64,000 bases of DNA from Prostheceraeus crozeri. Taxonomy: Eukaryota; Platyhelminthes; Polycladida; Euryleptidae. Location of the stretch: assembly GCA_907163375.1 (NCBI GenBank), contig CAJQUW010007746.1, positions 62,001-126,000 on the forward strand. Reading direction: 5' to 3'. The notes under the pieces are model-generated. The model ran no database searches. It saw only the letters and a list, made by a program, of their open reading frames with translations, and had not been told where the DNA came from. Below, in pieces: positions 43,944 through 56,767 of the stretch. Positions within the stretch are counted from its first letter, which is position 1. The number at the start of each line of letters is the position of its first letter. The translations under genes were made by a program, and so were the position numbers.

Positions 43944-46654
43944 CCAAAAAAACTTATGTATTGCGTCAGATTGTAGGAAACGATCCATTTAGATTAGTGC
44001 GTTAACTTTACATTTTGATGATTTGAAGGCATTCATGATGAAGAATTTAAAATATTATTTTAAGGCTTCATATTTTTCACTTGCTATTTTTCTGCTTTAT
44101 GAGAGATCTTTGTTTCATCCTAGCACACACGCATGCTTTATTCTATGAATGAATACTGTACACAAAATATGATGTATGGTGGTTATTTTGTAAACTTGCA
44201 GTTCATATAGTATATTTTTTGGTTGAAGGAAGACCTTTTATAAATTAATAATAAGTTGATTATTAAGCTTCGGCTATAAGATTAGATAAAAAATAAAATA
44301 GCAAGTAATAGCGAACAACGTCATTACAAGTATATGTTAGATTCGCTATGATAGGTGGACGATTAACTTGACGATCGATATAGTACAATAAATTATGATG
44401 AAGTCAACTAGATATGTACGTCTGTAATTTTTTTGGTGTGTTGTGGAACTTTACGTTATCTATGTGTAGGCCTACATTAATACCCACTAGCCTATGATAC
44501 AAGTGCATATACATATGTATAGACCTACATTAATAATCACTGACATAAATCATCATGTTGTAGTGCCCATCATTGAGCAGATAAATAGATTTCGCACCAT
44601 CAGTGTCTGTTTCGTTCTATTTTACCTGATGTCAAAAAGCATCACCCGAACTACGAAGCAAGGTAATCAATGCCCGCTTGAAATTTTTGAATATGACTAC
44701 TCACAGAGATTATATAAGGTCATCAATTTGTATCTTCTGATATGCCAAAAAAATGTTCTCAAACATACCGATTTTATTTAAAATTGAAAGCTGTATAATT
44801 GCTAAAGAGACAGATTCAGCAGATAATGATGTGCAAAATACATAACTCTGAAATTTCCGGTGAATTCGATTAGGGCAAGCTGTGAATAATATAGCCCTAC
44901 TGTGAATGAATCATGGGTAACTTGTTCAACAGATATCCACTTCTAAGAAGTAGGTGCTTCTAGCGATCATTGCTAAAAAATATTTTGCAGAATATTTGGC
45001 AGTAATCATGATGTCATACAAAAATTTAATAATTAAATTTAAAATAATTCGTATTTCAACGAATTGTCTCGTCTAAATAAGCTCACTGTATAGTTTCGGC
45101 TGTTGGTACACACTTTCACGGGGGAATAACTTGGCCTCAGTTATTCGGTTATTTACACGCAACATTGCGTGCGAATAATACGTCATTTAGTGTCTGATCA
45201 GTCATCATCAAATCAGGTCATGAGTTGGTAATACAAAATCAACTTTATATTAGCTGATTGAATTAGGCTGCAGAACCGCTTATTTTCTTAAAATGAAAGT
45301 ACTAACTCCCATAATGCACCACGTTTCGTCAGCTGCCATTCCTTTTTCTTAAATAGGCCTACTGAAACTGTTCTTAAAGAACGCTCACTATTCAACGTCG
45401 CAACTTGGAAGAAGCTATTCTTATGACATTCATGTAGTAAACTGGTATGAACCGGATAATTATTGCGAAATTTATTTAGTTGCTCATATATAGTTCACGT
45501 GGTGAAAATTAACGCACTGTCTGCATTTATGGTGATTGCTATTACTTTCATTATATGCCAAAAATTTGACCGACTTACTGATCCAGTTGAATGCGTCATA
45601 ATTTTTCATACTAGATCAACCACTAGATGAATGGGATGTACGTCAACAATGAACCTTGTCAAATGAGTTTTAGTGGACTATGTAGTTGAACATAAATGAA
45701 TTGGCATTGAAAAGTTATACTCTTGCTAACTGAGATGTAGAACCGTGTTCATGAGACATCAACTGTATTATATGCAGTGACCTTCCACTAGGTGTTGCGC
45801 AAATTTGACGATTTAAGTTGAATGAACCTACTATCATTAACAACAACTTACCAGACGCCATTTTACGCGGTCAGAATGATTCTTCCACAGCAAAATTTGT
45901 AACACCATGCGCCATTCAGCCTGTCGTTCACACAGTCTCATTGAGTCATTGTCTGTCGCTGTCTGCTATGCTCTTTAATAACAACAGTCAGACAACGATT
46001 CAGTATGACGTCACAAGTGTAAACGTCGAGTTATTTGTGTGGGAGCATCTCGTTCAATTCTCATGATGACGGTGGAATTTCCATCAGCTGGTTACTCTGG
46101 TTACTCTAGTTACTCTTGGCACAGTAACTTAAGACATCGTTAAAATAAGGGCATGCTGTGATGTTTTAGGACACACACAAGGGTCACGTGCTTCAACCAC
46201 GCAGAGTTGACCTTCACTGTGATGTGAAACGTAGCACATCCATCATAGGCAAAAAATGTTACTAAAAAAGCAAGCAAGGATTCCTTTCTTCTCTTTCCAG
46301 GAAATATTTGTATTAGATGCAATCTTAAATATGTAGATAAACAATATCTAAGCGCAAAATGAAGCAATTTCTCCACTGTTTCATCTGTAAAACCATACCA
46401 TTCAGAAATGACACGTCCATCAGCAAAATTGGCATGAAATATGAGAAGCCTGATGAATTTTGGGTAGGAATCAATTGGAAAATTGAGTTGTTGCCATAAA
46501 TTTTAGCCACAGCAACTTTTTGAAATTGGTAAATGTGAATTTCTGAAAATCATCTTGGCGAAAAAAGATGGCGGACATGTCGCCAAAAAAAATACATTAG
46601 AGCAATGAGTTGATTGCACACTTAACATATTTAAACACTTTGAGTTAGTTAATT
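43944..46654. other. 2.7 kb without a recognisable gene
   Basis: AT-rich. At 46140-46510 the minus strand holds two overlapping open frames with a non-random look (for example FILRLDIVYL and KRRKESLLAFLVTFFAYDG) but no family I can name. Otherwise nothing is supported. Confidence 0.35.
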
Positions 46655-46664
46655 CTTCAAATTT

Positions 46665-47668
46665 CTCAAAATAAAGGAAAGGAGAATCTGAGATAGATTT
46701 TGATAGTCAGTTAAATGATTTTGCTAATTATGGCAATTGGAATTCGCTAAAAACTGAAAATTTACATGACGAATTAATCAAATTTCGATTTATACCTGGA
46801 CTGGATAACAATCAATTAAAACTTAAGATTCTTGAAAAATTGCAAGTTTCATCAAAATCAACAATTTCTGAAATGCTTGATTTTTGCCAAATGAATGAAC
46901 AATTACATAAATTCGTAAATAATGATAAGGATTGTGCAACTGGACAAACAGAAAATTTTAAAATCCTTTATTAAACCGAAATACGACTTCAATCCTTGTT
47001 TAAAATGTGGATTGTCGCATAAAAAACGCCAATGCCCAGCTTTTGGCAAAAGATGCAATTCATGCAAAAAGTTGAATCATTTCGCCAAATGTTGTAAAAA
47101 TATAAATAGCGAAGCGAAACTAAAAGCCCAGTATAAAGACAGCTATACCAAAAATGCAAAATAATACGATAAAAATGAAACACACAATGTTGACATTTTT
47201 GTGATAAACAATTCTCAAAAAGCTATATATAAGGATTTCTTTATAAACAACCAAAGATTAAGGTTTCAAGCTGACACTGGAGCCACAGTTAGCATTCTGT
47301 CTCAAAATCAATGGATTGAAATTGATAGTCCAATCTTGTCTCCGACACTCATAATTCCAACTAATTACGATGGTTCAAAAGTAAAAACGCTAGGTCAATT
47401 AACCGCTAAGTTAAGAAATGAATATTGATGATGATAGCGAAATTGATAGGCCTACTCCTTTAATGTCGTAGATACTGAAGAATCATATGGGCTTACAGGA
47501 AGGGACATAATTGACGTAGAAAATTCAAAGGTTGAGTTGAGGGCTATAGAAGAAACCTCCGTTTTACTAACTATAAAGAATTTTACGGCGAACATAGTTC
47601 TTACAAATAAAAACTTTAACAATCTTTGTGAAATATCACTTTTTAATGCTTGATCTGGATTATGGATA
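46665..47668 (+). pseudogene. Gypsy gag and protease remnant
   Basis: The plus strand reads a capsid-end segment (FRFIPGLDNNQLKLKILEKL), a zinc-knuckle region (CLKCGLSHKKRQCP and CNSCKKLNHFAKCC) and a retropepsin-like segment with DTGATVSILS. The K02A2.6/Mag-like branch is the best fit. The Tc-type transposon follows directly. Broken fossil with a few breaks; reverse transcriptase is not present on this side. Confidence 0.8.
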
Positions 47669-47670
47669 TA

Positions 47671-48941
47671 CAGGGTGGGCGGAAAGTTAATACCTATTTC
47701 AAATTGTCTCTAATACGTTAAGTACATTTCAGGTTCGCATTATATTCAAGCATGATTTGCATCAAGCCTTGCCATTTTTCTCTTCAAAATTTTATAGTTA
47801 GATTCTTAATACTTTCAGATTTCTATGATTAAAAAGTTTTTATCAGATTTTAAAAATTCAATTGATATAGTAGCACAGATTTCTAAAGATAAAGCTTTAA
47901 ATTTGTCTTTACTTGAGAGGCGTAAATTTTGATCCATTATCGTCAGTCATAATGGTATAGGCGGACCATGAAACTCCTATTGATTATGGAGCACGAATGC
48001 TCAATTGGCATGAAAGAAATCAAATTTTTTTTCACAACATTTTGTGGAGCGACGAATCAGTGCTTCATGTTGGTGGCTTCGTCATTCGTCACAACCGCCA
48101 ATACTGGGCAGAAAACGACCCTACGATTTGTGCAGAGAAATATCAATCATAACCGAGTGTGATTGTCTGGTGTGGTATGATGGCAGATACCATCGTGGGT
48201 CCTTTCCTCCAATGTGAAGCGATGAATTCACAGAGGCTACAGGAGAAAGTGTGGACGGTCATTAGCACATCGAAAATGTCAACGACCTGATTTTTATGCA
48301 AGACGGTCCTCGCCCACCTGGTAAGGGAGTGGCTTGATGGGCAGTTCTCAGGGCGCTCTTTAGGTCGCCGAGGCCCTCCCTCATTAATGGCCGATCACAA
48401 GTCCATATGCGACTCCATGCGCCTTCTTATGTTGGGGATGGGCAAGGGATGAAGCTTATCGTTCAAAGCCAGGGACACTACCTGAGCATGAGAACATAAT
48501 TCAGATTGTTTCATCTTTTGTGCCTCTGGAGTTTCTCAGGCAGTCAGGGAACATCATGCCTGATCGACTTCGCACCCTAGTAGAGCGATTGGGTGTTCAT
48601 ATTATTGAGTTTTAGTATCTTGCAATTTTTCGCATTAAATGTTTTAATTAGGAAATTGACTTTTTTCAGTTTATTGGAACGCATAAAAAATAGATTTGTG
48701 CATTTTCATGTAACAAAATTCTTGCATCTTAAAAAATTTTCAAATTAGGTCTCTCAAGTAAAGACAAATTTAAAGCTTTATCTTTAAAAATCTGTGCTAC
48801 TATATCAATTGAGTTTTTCAAAATCTGATAAAAACTGCTACCTTTTCAATCACACATCATGCTTGAATATAATGCGAACCTGAGCTGCACTTAGCGAATT
48901 AGGGACAATTCAAAATAGGTATTAACTTTCCGCCCAACCTG
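47671..48941 (+). mobile_element. Decayed Tc-type DNA transposon with long inverted repeats
   Basis: TA lies on both sides (47669-47670, 48942-48943) and the ends start CAGG(G/T)TGGGCGGAAAG. The inverted repeats run about 47671-47920 and 48751-48941; the left one carries about 60 extra bp near 47755-47840. They contain GTTAATACCTATTT and TAGTAGCACAGATTT in mirror image. The transposase inside is a pseudogene. Inserted into the gypsy remnant. Confidence 0.9.
47960..48615 (+). pseudogene. Tc3/IS630-like transposase pseudogene
   Basis: Readable parts: NWHERNQIFFHNILWSDESV (first catalytic Asp in WSDE), HNRQYWAEN, PSVIVWCGMMADTIVGPFL (the V.VW.G....G P motif), FMQDG with WLDGQFSGRSLGRRG (second Asp in QDG), and an end MPDRLRTLVERLGVHIIEF before a stop near 48615. 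The third catalytic region (normally WP.RSPDLTP.DFFLW) is corrupted around 48390-48440. The N-terminal DNA-binding half is missing. Frames change at least three times, and one stop (TAA near 48151) interrupts the segment after AEKYQS. Confidence 0.85.
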
Positions 48942-48943
48942 TA

Positions 48944-49015
48944 TATCTTAAGGGCTGATGATCTGTTTGTATCTTGAAGTATGTTGAAGTATCTATGTCT
49001 TAGTTAGTTATAACT
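48944..49015 (-). pseudogene. Gypsy RNase H scrap
   Basis: GATGATCTGTTTGTATCTTGA matches the RNase H text at about 37325-37345 in the decayed gypsy copy (minus strand TDH region). It lies directly after the Tc insertion and points opposite to the gag fragment on its other side. Fossil scrap. Confidence 0.5.
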
Positions 49016-49437
49016 TTCATTTGCATACATTTTTGATTTCCATGGTTTGTTTAGCCTTCTTTGTATGGATTGTATATAACATCAACATGGATTGTTGCCG
49101 AAAAAAAGCTATGTTAAGACCATTGTGCGTCATTGAAATGAAAAGGGCCGCAATACCATGAATGCACATGTAGATATCCGCTGATTGAGATTGCAAAAAT
49201 ATCTTTTTCATGCATATAGAGATATCATCATTACGGATACATCGTTGCCATCCTTTTTCCACATTGTACCATAGCTGAATTACGCACAATATCCTCTATA
49301 TCATGTCGTGTCATGATGCCGTGATATCCATGATTACCACATTTGAATTTCATGTATTAAGTTCGTAGAACTGGTTAGGGAATATAAATGCCTGAGATGC
49401 TCTAACAAACGGCTGTTTTAACGGGAACACAAGAATG
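49016..49437 (-). repeat. Interspersed repeat, longer copy (inverted relative to 35506-35695)
   Basis: The reverse complement shares GATATCACGGCATCATGACA, CGTTAAAACAGCCGTTTG and AAGAAGGCTAAACAAA with 35506-35695 and holds about 220 bp more in the middle. No coding call is made for the 90-codon minus frame within it. Confidence 0.65.
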
Positions 49438-49514
49438 GTGGTAGGATTGCAAGAAACAATCAATGATCTACAAATAATGAAGTAAGCCATTCCTTTTATC
49501 TTCAACGGTTGTTC

Positions 49515-49800
49515 AATTGCATTATTTTTCAATTGCCACTGATGTGATCGTTAGTAACTATGAGTGATAATAAAAAGGAAATATTAACTTTAGATAATGC
49601 AGAACAAGGTAACTGTTGGCTTTCAGTATTTGAGGCTAACTGCCGATCTAAAAAATTGAAGATAGGATAGGGGAGTCTGAAACTTCTCCTGAAACACACC
49701 TTTTCATAGAGAAATGTGGTACAAAAGCCCTTCTGAAAGTATGTTCTCTCCGGCAAATAATGAATTAGATACTCTGTTGTTTTCGGAGATTAAAATAGAG
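49515..49800 (+). pseudogene. Gypsy scraps: RT start (minus) joined to gag start (plus)
   Basis: 49515-49545 (TTTTTCAATTGCCACTGATG) equals a minus-strand RT-upstream segment at about 39803-39822. Directly after it, a plus-strand copy of the gag start seen at 41672 runs to about 49800. The two pieces point in opposite directions, so this is a rearranged junction, not one element. Fossil. Confidence 0.55.
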
Positions 49801-50674
49801 GCCATCATTCCAATTATTGATTTATGAAGTGAACTGCACATGTGCCTAGTCACTGAACAATCAAGTATTTTATATTTTTGATATATCTATTAGCATATTA
49901 TCACATTCTGAAATGATTAATTGAAGGTTTATTTTCCGAATTCACGGAACTTTAGTAGAAATGGAAAATTTTGCTAGATGATGCATCCGCTCTGTCCAAT
50001 ACTGTGCTCCATTCACAAGTGTACTCAGCGGGCATGCATTTCTCCTTCAGCTAGCCTCTATATTGTCAATGAGCACATCTCTTCGACGACAAATAGTTTG
50101 TCTTGAAAACCATTTAGTGGCGATTAGGTCAACTGACAAATCACTAAGATTCTGCAGAAAATGCAGAGTGATGATGCATTGTATTTTCTCTCATGTTGTA
50201 GCAATAGCAGCTGTCACAAAGTCAGTTCGTTACAATTATTTCTTGTACATTGACTGCTCACAGTATTGATTATCAGCTACTTCAATCTCTAATTCTGGAC
50301 ATGGTGGAGTTCTAGGACGAGGGAAAGCTAATGTACTGTTTTCAGCAGGAAGGTATCACATATGAGGTCTGAAGACACAAAATTATTTTCTCGATCAAGA
50401 TTTTAATCTTTTTCTGAACATGTAATTTTGTTGAGTGTGAACGAAGACACGAATATCACATTATCAATGCAAATCGTTACTTTCTTGAGCGACGTGCGAG
50501 GAAAGATATTAAAGTTCTTCTTCTGTCTCATTCACTTGCCTTGTCTGCGATGGAAACGAAGTAAGCTAATTTCATTTCAATGGTGAAGCTTGTTATTATA
50601 ATTTTGTGTTTCTTTCTAAGGAACTGAATTCTGACAAACTGTAATAGTAAAGCGTAAACTACTCCAGATTTATT
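49801..50674. other. Non-coding, nothing recognised
   Basis: Only a 68-codon frame without motif. The 2.4-kb array begins at the end of this stretch. Confidence 0.4.
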
Positions 50675-51736
50675 ATATATTTAAAAGTGAACTTTGCATC
50701 TATGGCAAGGCCAGGGATATCGGTTTCAGGTCAGTGAGCATTGACCTAATGGAAAAAATTGGAATTTGAGCTTGAACAGCTTAGGGGCCTTCAATTTTGG
50801 GTCAAATTTTTCGAGTAAATGGCAACATGTTCCTTGCAGCATGGTGCATAAAAGTACAGTTATTTGAGCCATCACCAATTAAATCTTGACAGATGAAATT
50901 CGAAAACTTGGCAAAAGCTTTACTCTTTTAGACGGCTCATAGGGTGGGCACGATTATCTACGCAACTTGCTAGATTGCCTCATTATATTAGGAGATGGGA
51001 AGACATTTTCCAGTCATAGATTGCTAATTGCTTTATCCAAAGCTGGAACAAGGCCATAGAACGTTCATCTAGCAGGTCTAATATATTTCAAAAGTTTTGT
51101 CAGCATGGAAACATTATGGCATTTCAGATGCTTGTGCTTTGAATCAAAGGTTACTCTTGATTGATTGATGTCTACACTTCAAGCGCAATACCAATTTGCA
51201 ATGAATGCAGCATGCCTTAGAACAGTATCAACCATTATCAATATGCCAGCACTTTGCATGGACTGCAATCCTATGGATAAGCAACATGACTGAATTACGT
51301 TGGGTATAGACGACTAATCTTGTGATGCCATTTAATATCAATTGATTCAAAATGAATGACATGATTAAAAGCAAGTCAACATAGACTATTAAAAATGTCA
51401 GTTGTTATATTCAGTTCAAATCAGATGTGTTATAGCTCAACTGCACAACTTAGTAAATATTTCAATTGAAATCAACACTTATGCTTTGATTTGCTAAGCC
51501 TCAATCAGATATGATGCATGTGAAATTATTTAGTTTATGTAGATAATGATGATTGTGATTTTTATCAAGACATTCGAAATATGTTGTGTTAGCGAAATTA
51601 ATGTTGAACTTCAATTTTTTAGCGAAATTTGAATAGCAAGCTCACTTAGACTTAGTGACAAATTAAATGACACAGCAACTGCATTTAGACGCTTGATATA
51701 CGTTATCATTTTTGTCCATATTAATGAAAGCATGTC

Positions 51737-51949
51737 TTATTGGGTGACTAAAGACAAATGAACCTTCTGATACCTTTGTAGTCGGAAAGAGTCGGATATT
51801 TTATTTAAGATTTTAATGCACCTGTCTTTAATTTCAAAAATTGGACTTCCTGTTTCACGTTTGAGAATCATAACGCAAATGTTATAGAATAGAATCGTCA
51901 GCTGAGGATGATGCGTAAGGATATAATTTAATGCAGATTGAGCTTTCAT
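51737..51949 (-). CDS. Small conserved open frame in monomer copy 1 (70 codons)
   Basis: The frame starts MKAQSALNYILTHHPQL and ends KVHLSLVTQ. It is open in all five complete copies, and the only length change among them is a 3-bp difference that keeps the frame. No family is recognised; the middle (ILFYNICVMIL) is hydrophobic but short. High identity between copies alone could keep a short frame open, so coding is unproven. It may also be an old exon trapped in a satellite. Confidence 0.3.
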   Translation of the reverse strand: MKAQSALNYILTHHPQLTILFYNICVMILKRETGSPIFEIKDRCIKILNKISDSFRLQRYQKVHLSLVTQ

Positions 51950-52016
51950 ACATCTGGTGTTTACTTTAATAAATTATTTTTTTTCTTTTTGCATGTTGAG
52001 GTTTTACCTATATCTA

Positions 52017-52820
52017 ATGAAACGAAGTAGGGGCCTAATTATAGCCAGCTCATCGACTTCAAATTTGAGTAACGAACAGCTCACATTCTACTAAGACGTT
52101 TGACATCTAAAAATTATTTTAATCAATTCTACTGGACTTTGACACTTCTTTTTCATATAGTGTCCGTCAAATGAACGTGCCTGTAGCCTATGTATGGCTG
52201 TAATAATCAAAGTAATTAGCAAAATATGTAGCTCTGAGCATTTCAATAATCCAAGTTTGACGTCGATCTAAGAGTCTGGAGGGTTCTTATTCCTAGGATA
52301 TAGTTTGCATTAATTTCCTTTGATAAGATGCTATACTCTTAACCAAGGGATACAATTCTGAGCCTTTCACAACGTAAGTTTGACGTCGATCTGAGACTAT
52401 GGAGGGTTCTAATTGCCATCCTATAGTTGGCATCAATTTGTATAAAATATCATACAAATTTTAACGAAGCCTTTGCTTTCGATAAATCCTACAATTAGAA
52501 AATTATTGTTATATAGCTTACTAAACGAAGAAGGAGGCCTAACTCAAAATTGAATAGAAGTGCATGGCTCATCGACTTCAAATTTCTTTAACGAACAATT
52601 CATATTCTACTAAAATTTTAGACATCTACATGTAGTAGGCCTGACTGTTTTGATCAATTTTGCTGGATTTTGACACTAATTCTTTTTCATAAAGTCTTCA
52701 TCAAATGAACGTGTCTATATGTATGGCTGTATTAATCAAAGTTATAAGCAGAATATGTAGCTCTGAGTCTTTCATAATCCAAGTTTGACGTCGATCTAAG
52801 AGTCTGGAGGGTTCTAATTC
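52017..52820 (+). repeat. Internal duplicated modules of the 2.41-kb monomer (shown for copy 1)
   Basis: Module 1 (52017-52290) and module 2 (52521-52820) share, in the same order, AACGAAG..GG.GGCCTAA, CTCATCGACTTCAAATTT, AACGAACA, CTACTAA, TTTGACA, ATGAACGTG, TATGGCTGT and GTAGCTCTGAG. Both end in AAGTTTGACGTCGATCT plus AGTCTGGAGGGTTC. A third, shorter piece (about 52345-52425) repeats the end block once more. The monomer therefore grew by older internal duplication. The same modules recur in every copy. Confidence 0.85.
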
Positions 52821-54148
52821 TTTGCGCTTACACATAATGTCGCTTTCATTTAATTAGACAATTTGCATAATAACATGCACATTTTAACGAAATCTCTGCA
52901 TAGATTTGCTTTCGAAAATTCCGACAATTAGAAAATGATTGCTGTATACAGCTTGCTAAAGGTCTGGAAATTGCTAATTCTCTATCTCACAGTAATTAGG
53001 AAATGATCGGAAATAAAGATCTAAAATCACTAACTATGCATGGAAGCAGTTCATGTCTGTAAGGGGGAGATATCTTTCTGCTTTTATATATTTTAAAAGT
53101 GAACTTTGCATCTATGGCAAGGCCAGGGATATCGGTTTCAGGTCAGTGAGCATTGACCTAATGGAAAAAATTGGAATTTGAGCTTGAACAGCTTAGGGGC
53201 CTTCAATTTTGGGTCAAATTTTTCGAGTAAATGGCAACATGTTCCTTGCAGCATGGTGCATAAAAGTACAGTTATTTGAGCCATCACCAATTAAATCTTG
53301 ACAGATGAAATTCGATAACTTGGCAAAAGCTTTACTCTTTTAGACGGCTCATAGGGTGGGCACGATTATCTACGCAACTTGCTAGATTGCCTCATTATAT
53401 TAGGAGATGGGAAGACATTTTCCAGTCATAGATTGCTAATTGCTTTATCCAAAGCTGGAACAAGGCCATAGAACGTTCATCTAGCAGGTCTAATATATTT
53501 CAAAAGTTTTGTCAGTATGGAAACATTATGGCATTTCAGATGCTTGTGCTTTGAATCAAAGGTTACTCTTGATTGATTGATGTCTACACTTCAAGCGCAA
53601 TACCAATTTGCAATGAATGCAGCATGCCTTAGAACAGTATCAACCATTGTCAATATGCCAGCACTTTGCATAGACTGCATTCCTATGGATAAGCAACATG
53701 ACTGAATTACGTTGGGTATAGACGACTAATCTTGTGATGCCATTTAATATCAATTGATTCAAAATGAATGACATGATTAAAAGTAAGTCAACATAGACTA
53801 TTAAAAATGTCAGTTGTTATATTCAGTTCAAACCAGATGTGTTATAGCTCAACTGCACAACTTAGTAAATATTTCAATTGAAATCAACACTTATGCTTTG
53901 AATTGCTAAGCCTCAATCAGATATGATGCATGTGAAATTATTTAGTTTATGTAGATAATGATGATTGTGATTTTTATCAAGACATTCGAAATATGTTGTG
54001 TTAGCGAAATTAATTTTGAACTTCAATTTTTTAGCGAAATTTGAATAGCAAGCTCACTTAGACTTAGTGACAAATTAAATGACACAGCAACTGCATTTAG
54101 ACGCTTGATATACGTTATCATTTTTGTCCATATTAATGAAAGCATGTC

Positions 54149-54358
54149 TTATTGGGTGACTAAAGACAAATGAACCTTCTGATACCTTTGTAGTCGGAAA
54201 GAGTCGGGTATTTTTAAGATTTTAATGCACCTGTCTTTAATTTCAAAAATTGGACTTCCTGTTTCACGTTTGAGAATCATAACGCAAATGTTATAGAATA
54301 GAATCGTCAGCTGAGGATGATGCGTAAGGATATAATTTAATGCAGATTGAGCTTTCAT
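54149..54358 (-). CDS. Small conserved open frame, monomer copy 2 (69 codons)
   Basis: Same frame as in copy 1, shorter by one codon through an in-frame 3-bp loss (CIKILKIPDSF instead of CIKILNKISDSF). Confidence 0.3.
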   Translation of the reverse strand: MKAQSALNYILTHHPQLTILFYNICVMILKRETGSPIFEIKDRCIKILKIPDSFRLQRYQKVHLSLVTQ

Positions 54359-56557
54359 ACATCTGGTGTTTACTTTAATAAATTATTTTTTTTCTTTTTG
54401 CATGTTGAGGTTTTACCTATATCTAATGAAACGAAGTGGGGGCCTAATTATAGCCAGCTCATCGACTTCAAATTTGAGTAACGAACAGCTCACATTCTAC
54501 TAAGACGTTTGACATCTAAAAATTATTTTAATCAATTCTACTGGACTTTGACACTTCTTTTTCATATAGTGTCCGTCAAATGAACGTGCCTGTAGCCTAT
54601 GTATGGCTGTAATAATCAAAGTAATTAGCAAAATATGTAGCTCTGAGCATTTCAATAATCCAAGTTTGACGTCGATCTAAGAGTCTGGAGGGTTCTTATT
54701 CCTAGGATATAGTTTGCATTAATTTCCTTTGATAAGATGCTATACTCTTAACCAAGGATACAATTCTGAGCCTTTCACAACGTAAGTTTGACGTCGATCT
54801 GAGACTATGGAGGGTTCTAATTGCTATCCTATAGTTGGCATCAATTTGTATAAAATATCATACAAATTTTAACGAAGCCTTTGCTTTCGATAAATCCTAC
54901 AATTAGAAAATTATTGTTATATAGCTTACTAAACGAAGAAGGAGGCCTAACTAAAAATTGAATAGAACTGCATGGCTCATCGTCTTCAAATGTCTTTAAC
55001 GAACAATTCATATTCTACTAAAATTTTAGACATCTACATGTAGTAGGCCTGACTGTTTTGATCAATTTTGCTGGATTTTGACACTAATTCTTTTTCATAA
55101 AGTCTTCATCAAATGAACATGTCTATATGTATGGCTGTATTAATCAAAGTTATAAGCAGAATATGTAGCTCTGAGTCTTTCATAATCCAAGTTTGACGTC
55201 GATCTAAGAGTCTGGAGGGTTCTAATTCTTTGCGCTTACACATAATGTCGCTTTCATTTAATTAGACAATTTGCATAATAACATGCACATTTTAACGAAA
55301 TCTCTGCATAGATTTGCTTTCGAAAATTCCGACAATTAGAAAATGATTGCTGTATACAGCTTGCTAAAGGTCTGGAAATTGCTAATTCTCTATCTCACAG
55401 TAATTAGGAAATGATCGGAAATAAAGATCTAAAATCACTAACTATGCATGGAAGCAGTTCATGTCTGTAAGGGGGAGATATCTTTATGCTTTTATATATT
55501 TTAAAAGTGAACTTTGCATCTATGGCAAGGCCAGGGATATCAGTTTCAGGTCAGTGAGCATTGACCTAATGGAAAAAATTGGATTTGAGCTTGAACAGCT
55601 TAGGGGCTTTCAATTTTGGGTCAAATTTTTCGAGTAAATGGCAACATGTTCCTTGCAGCATGGTGCATAAAAGTACAGTTATTTGAGCCATCACCAATTA
55701 AATCTTGACAGATGAAATTCGAAAACTTGGCAAAAGCTTTACTCTTTTAGACGGCTCATAGGGTGGGCACGATTATCTACGCAACTTGCTAGATTGCCTC
55801 ATTATATTAGGAGATGGGAAGACATTTTCCAGTCATAGATTGCTAATTGCTTTATCCAAAGCTGGAACAAGGCCATAGAACGTTCATCTAGCAGGTCTAA
55901 TATATTTCAAAAGTTTTGTCAGCATGGAAACATTATGGCATTTCAGATGCTTGTGCTTTGAATCAAAGGTTACTCTTGATTGATTGATGTCTACACTTCA
56001 AGCGCAATACCAATTTGCAATGAATGCAGCATGCCTTAGAACAGTATCAACCATTGTCAATATGCCAGCACTTTGCATGGACTGCATTCCTATGGATAAG
56101 CAACATGACTGAATTACGTTGGGTATAGACGACTAATCTTGTGATGCCATTTAATATCAATTGTTTCAAAATGAATGACATGATTAAAAGTAAGTCAACA
56201 TAGACTATTAAAAATGTCAGTTGTTATATTCAGTTCAAACCAGATGTGTTATAGCTCAACTGCACAACTTAGTAAATATTTCAATTGAAATCAACACTGT
56301 TACGCTTTGAATTGCTAAGCCTCAATCAGATATGATGCATGTGAAATTATTTAGTTTATGTAGATAATGATGATTGTGATTTTTATCAAGACATTCGAAA
56401 TATGTTGTGTTAGCGAAATTAATTTTGAACTTCAATTTTTTAGCGAAATTTGAATAGCAAGCTCACTTAGACTTAGTGACAAATTAAATGACACAGCAAC
56501 TGCATTTAGACGCTTGATATACGTTATAATTTTTGTCCATATTAATGAAAGCATGTC

Positions 56558-56767
56558 TTATTGGGTGACTAAAGACAAATGAACCTTCTGATACCTTTGT
56601 AGTCGGAAAGAGTCGGGTATTTTTAAGATTTTAATGCACCTGTCTTTAATTTCAAAAATTGGACTTCCTGTTTCACGTTTGAGAATCATAACGCAAATGT
56701 TATAGAATAGAATCGTCAGCTGAGGATGATGCGTAAGGATATAATTTAATGCAGATTGAGCTTTCAT
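56558..56767 (-). CDS. Small conserved open frame, monomer copy 3 (69 codons)
   Basis: Identical in protein sequence to the copy 2 frame. Confidence 0.3.
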   Translation of the reverse strand: MKAQSALNYILTHHPQLTILFYNICVMILKRETGSPIFEIKDRCIKILKIPDSFRLQRYQKVHLSLVTQ

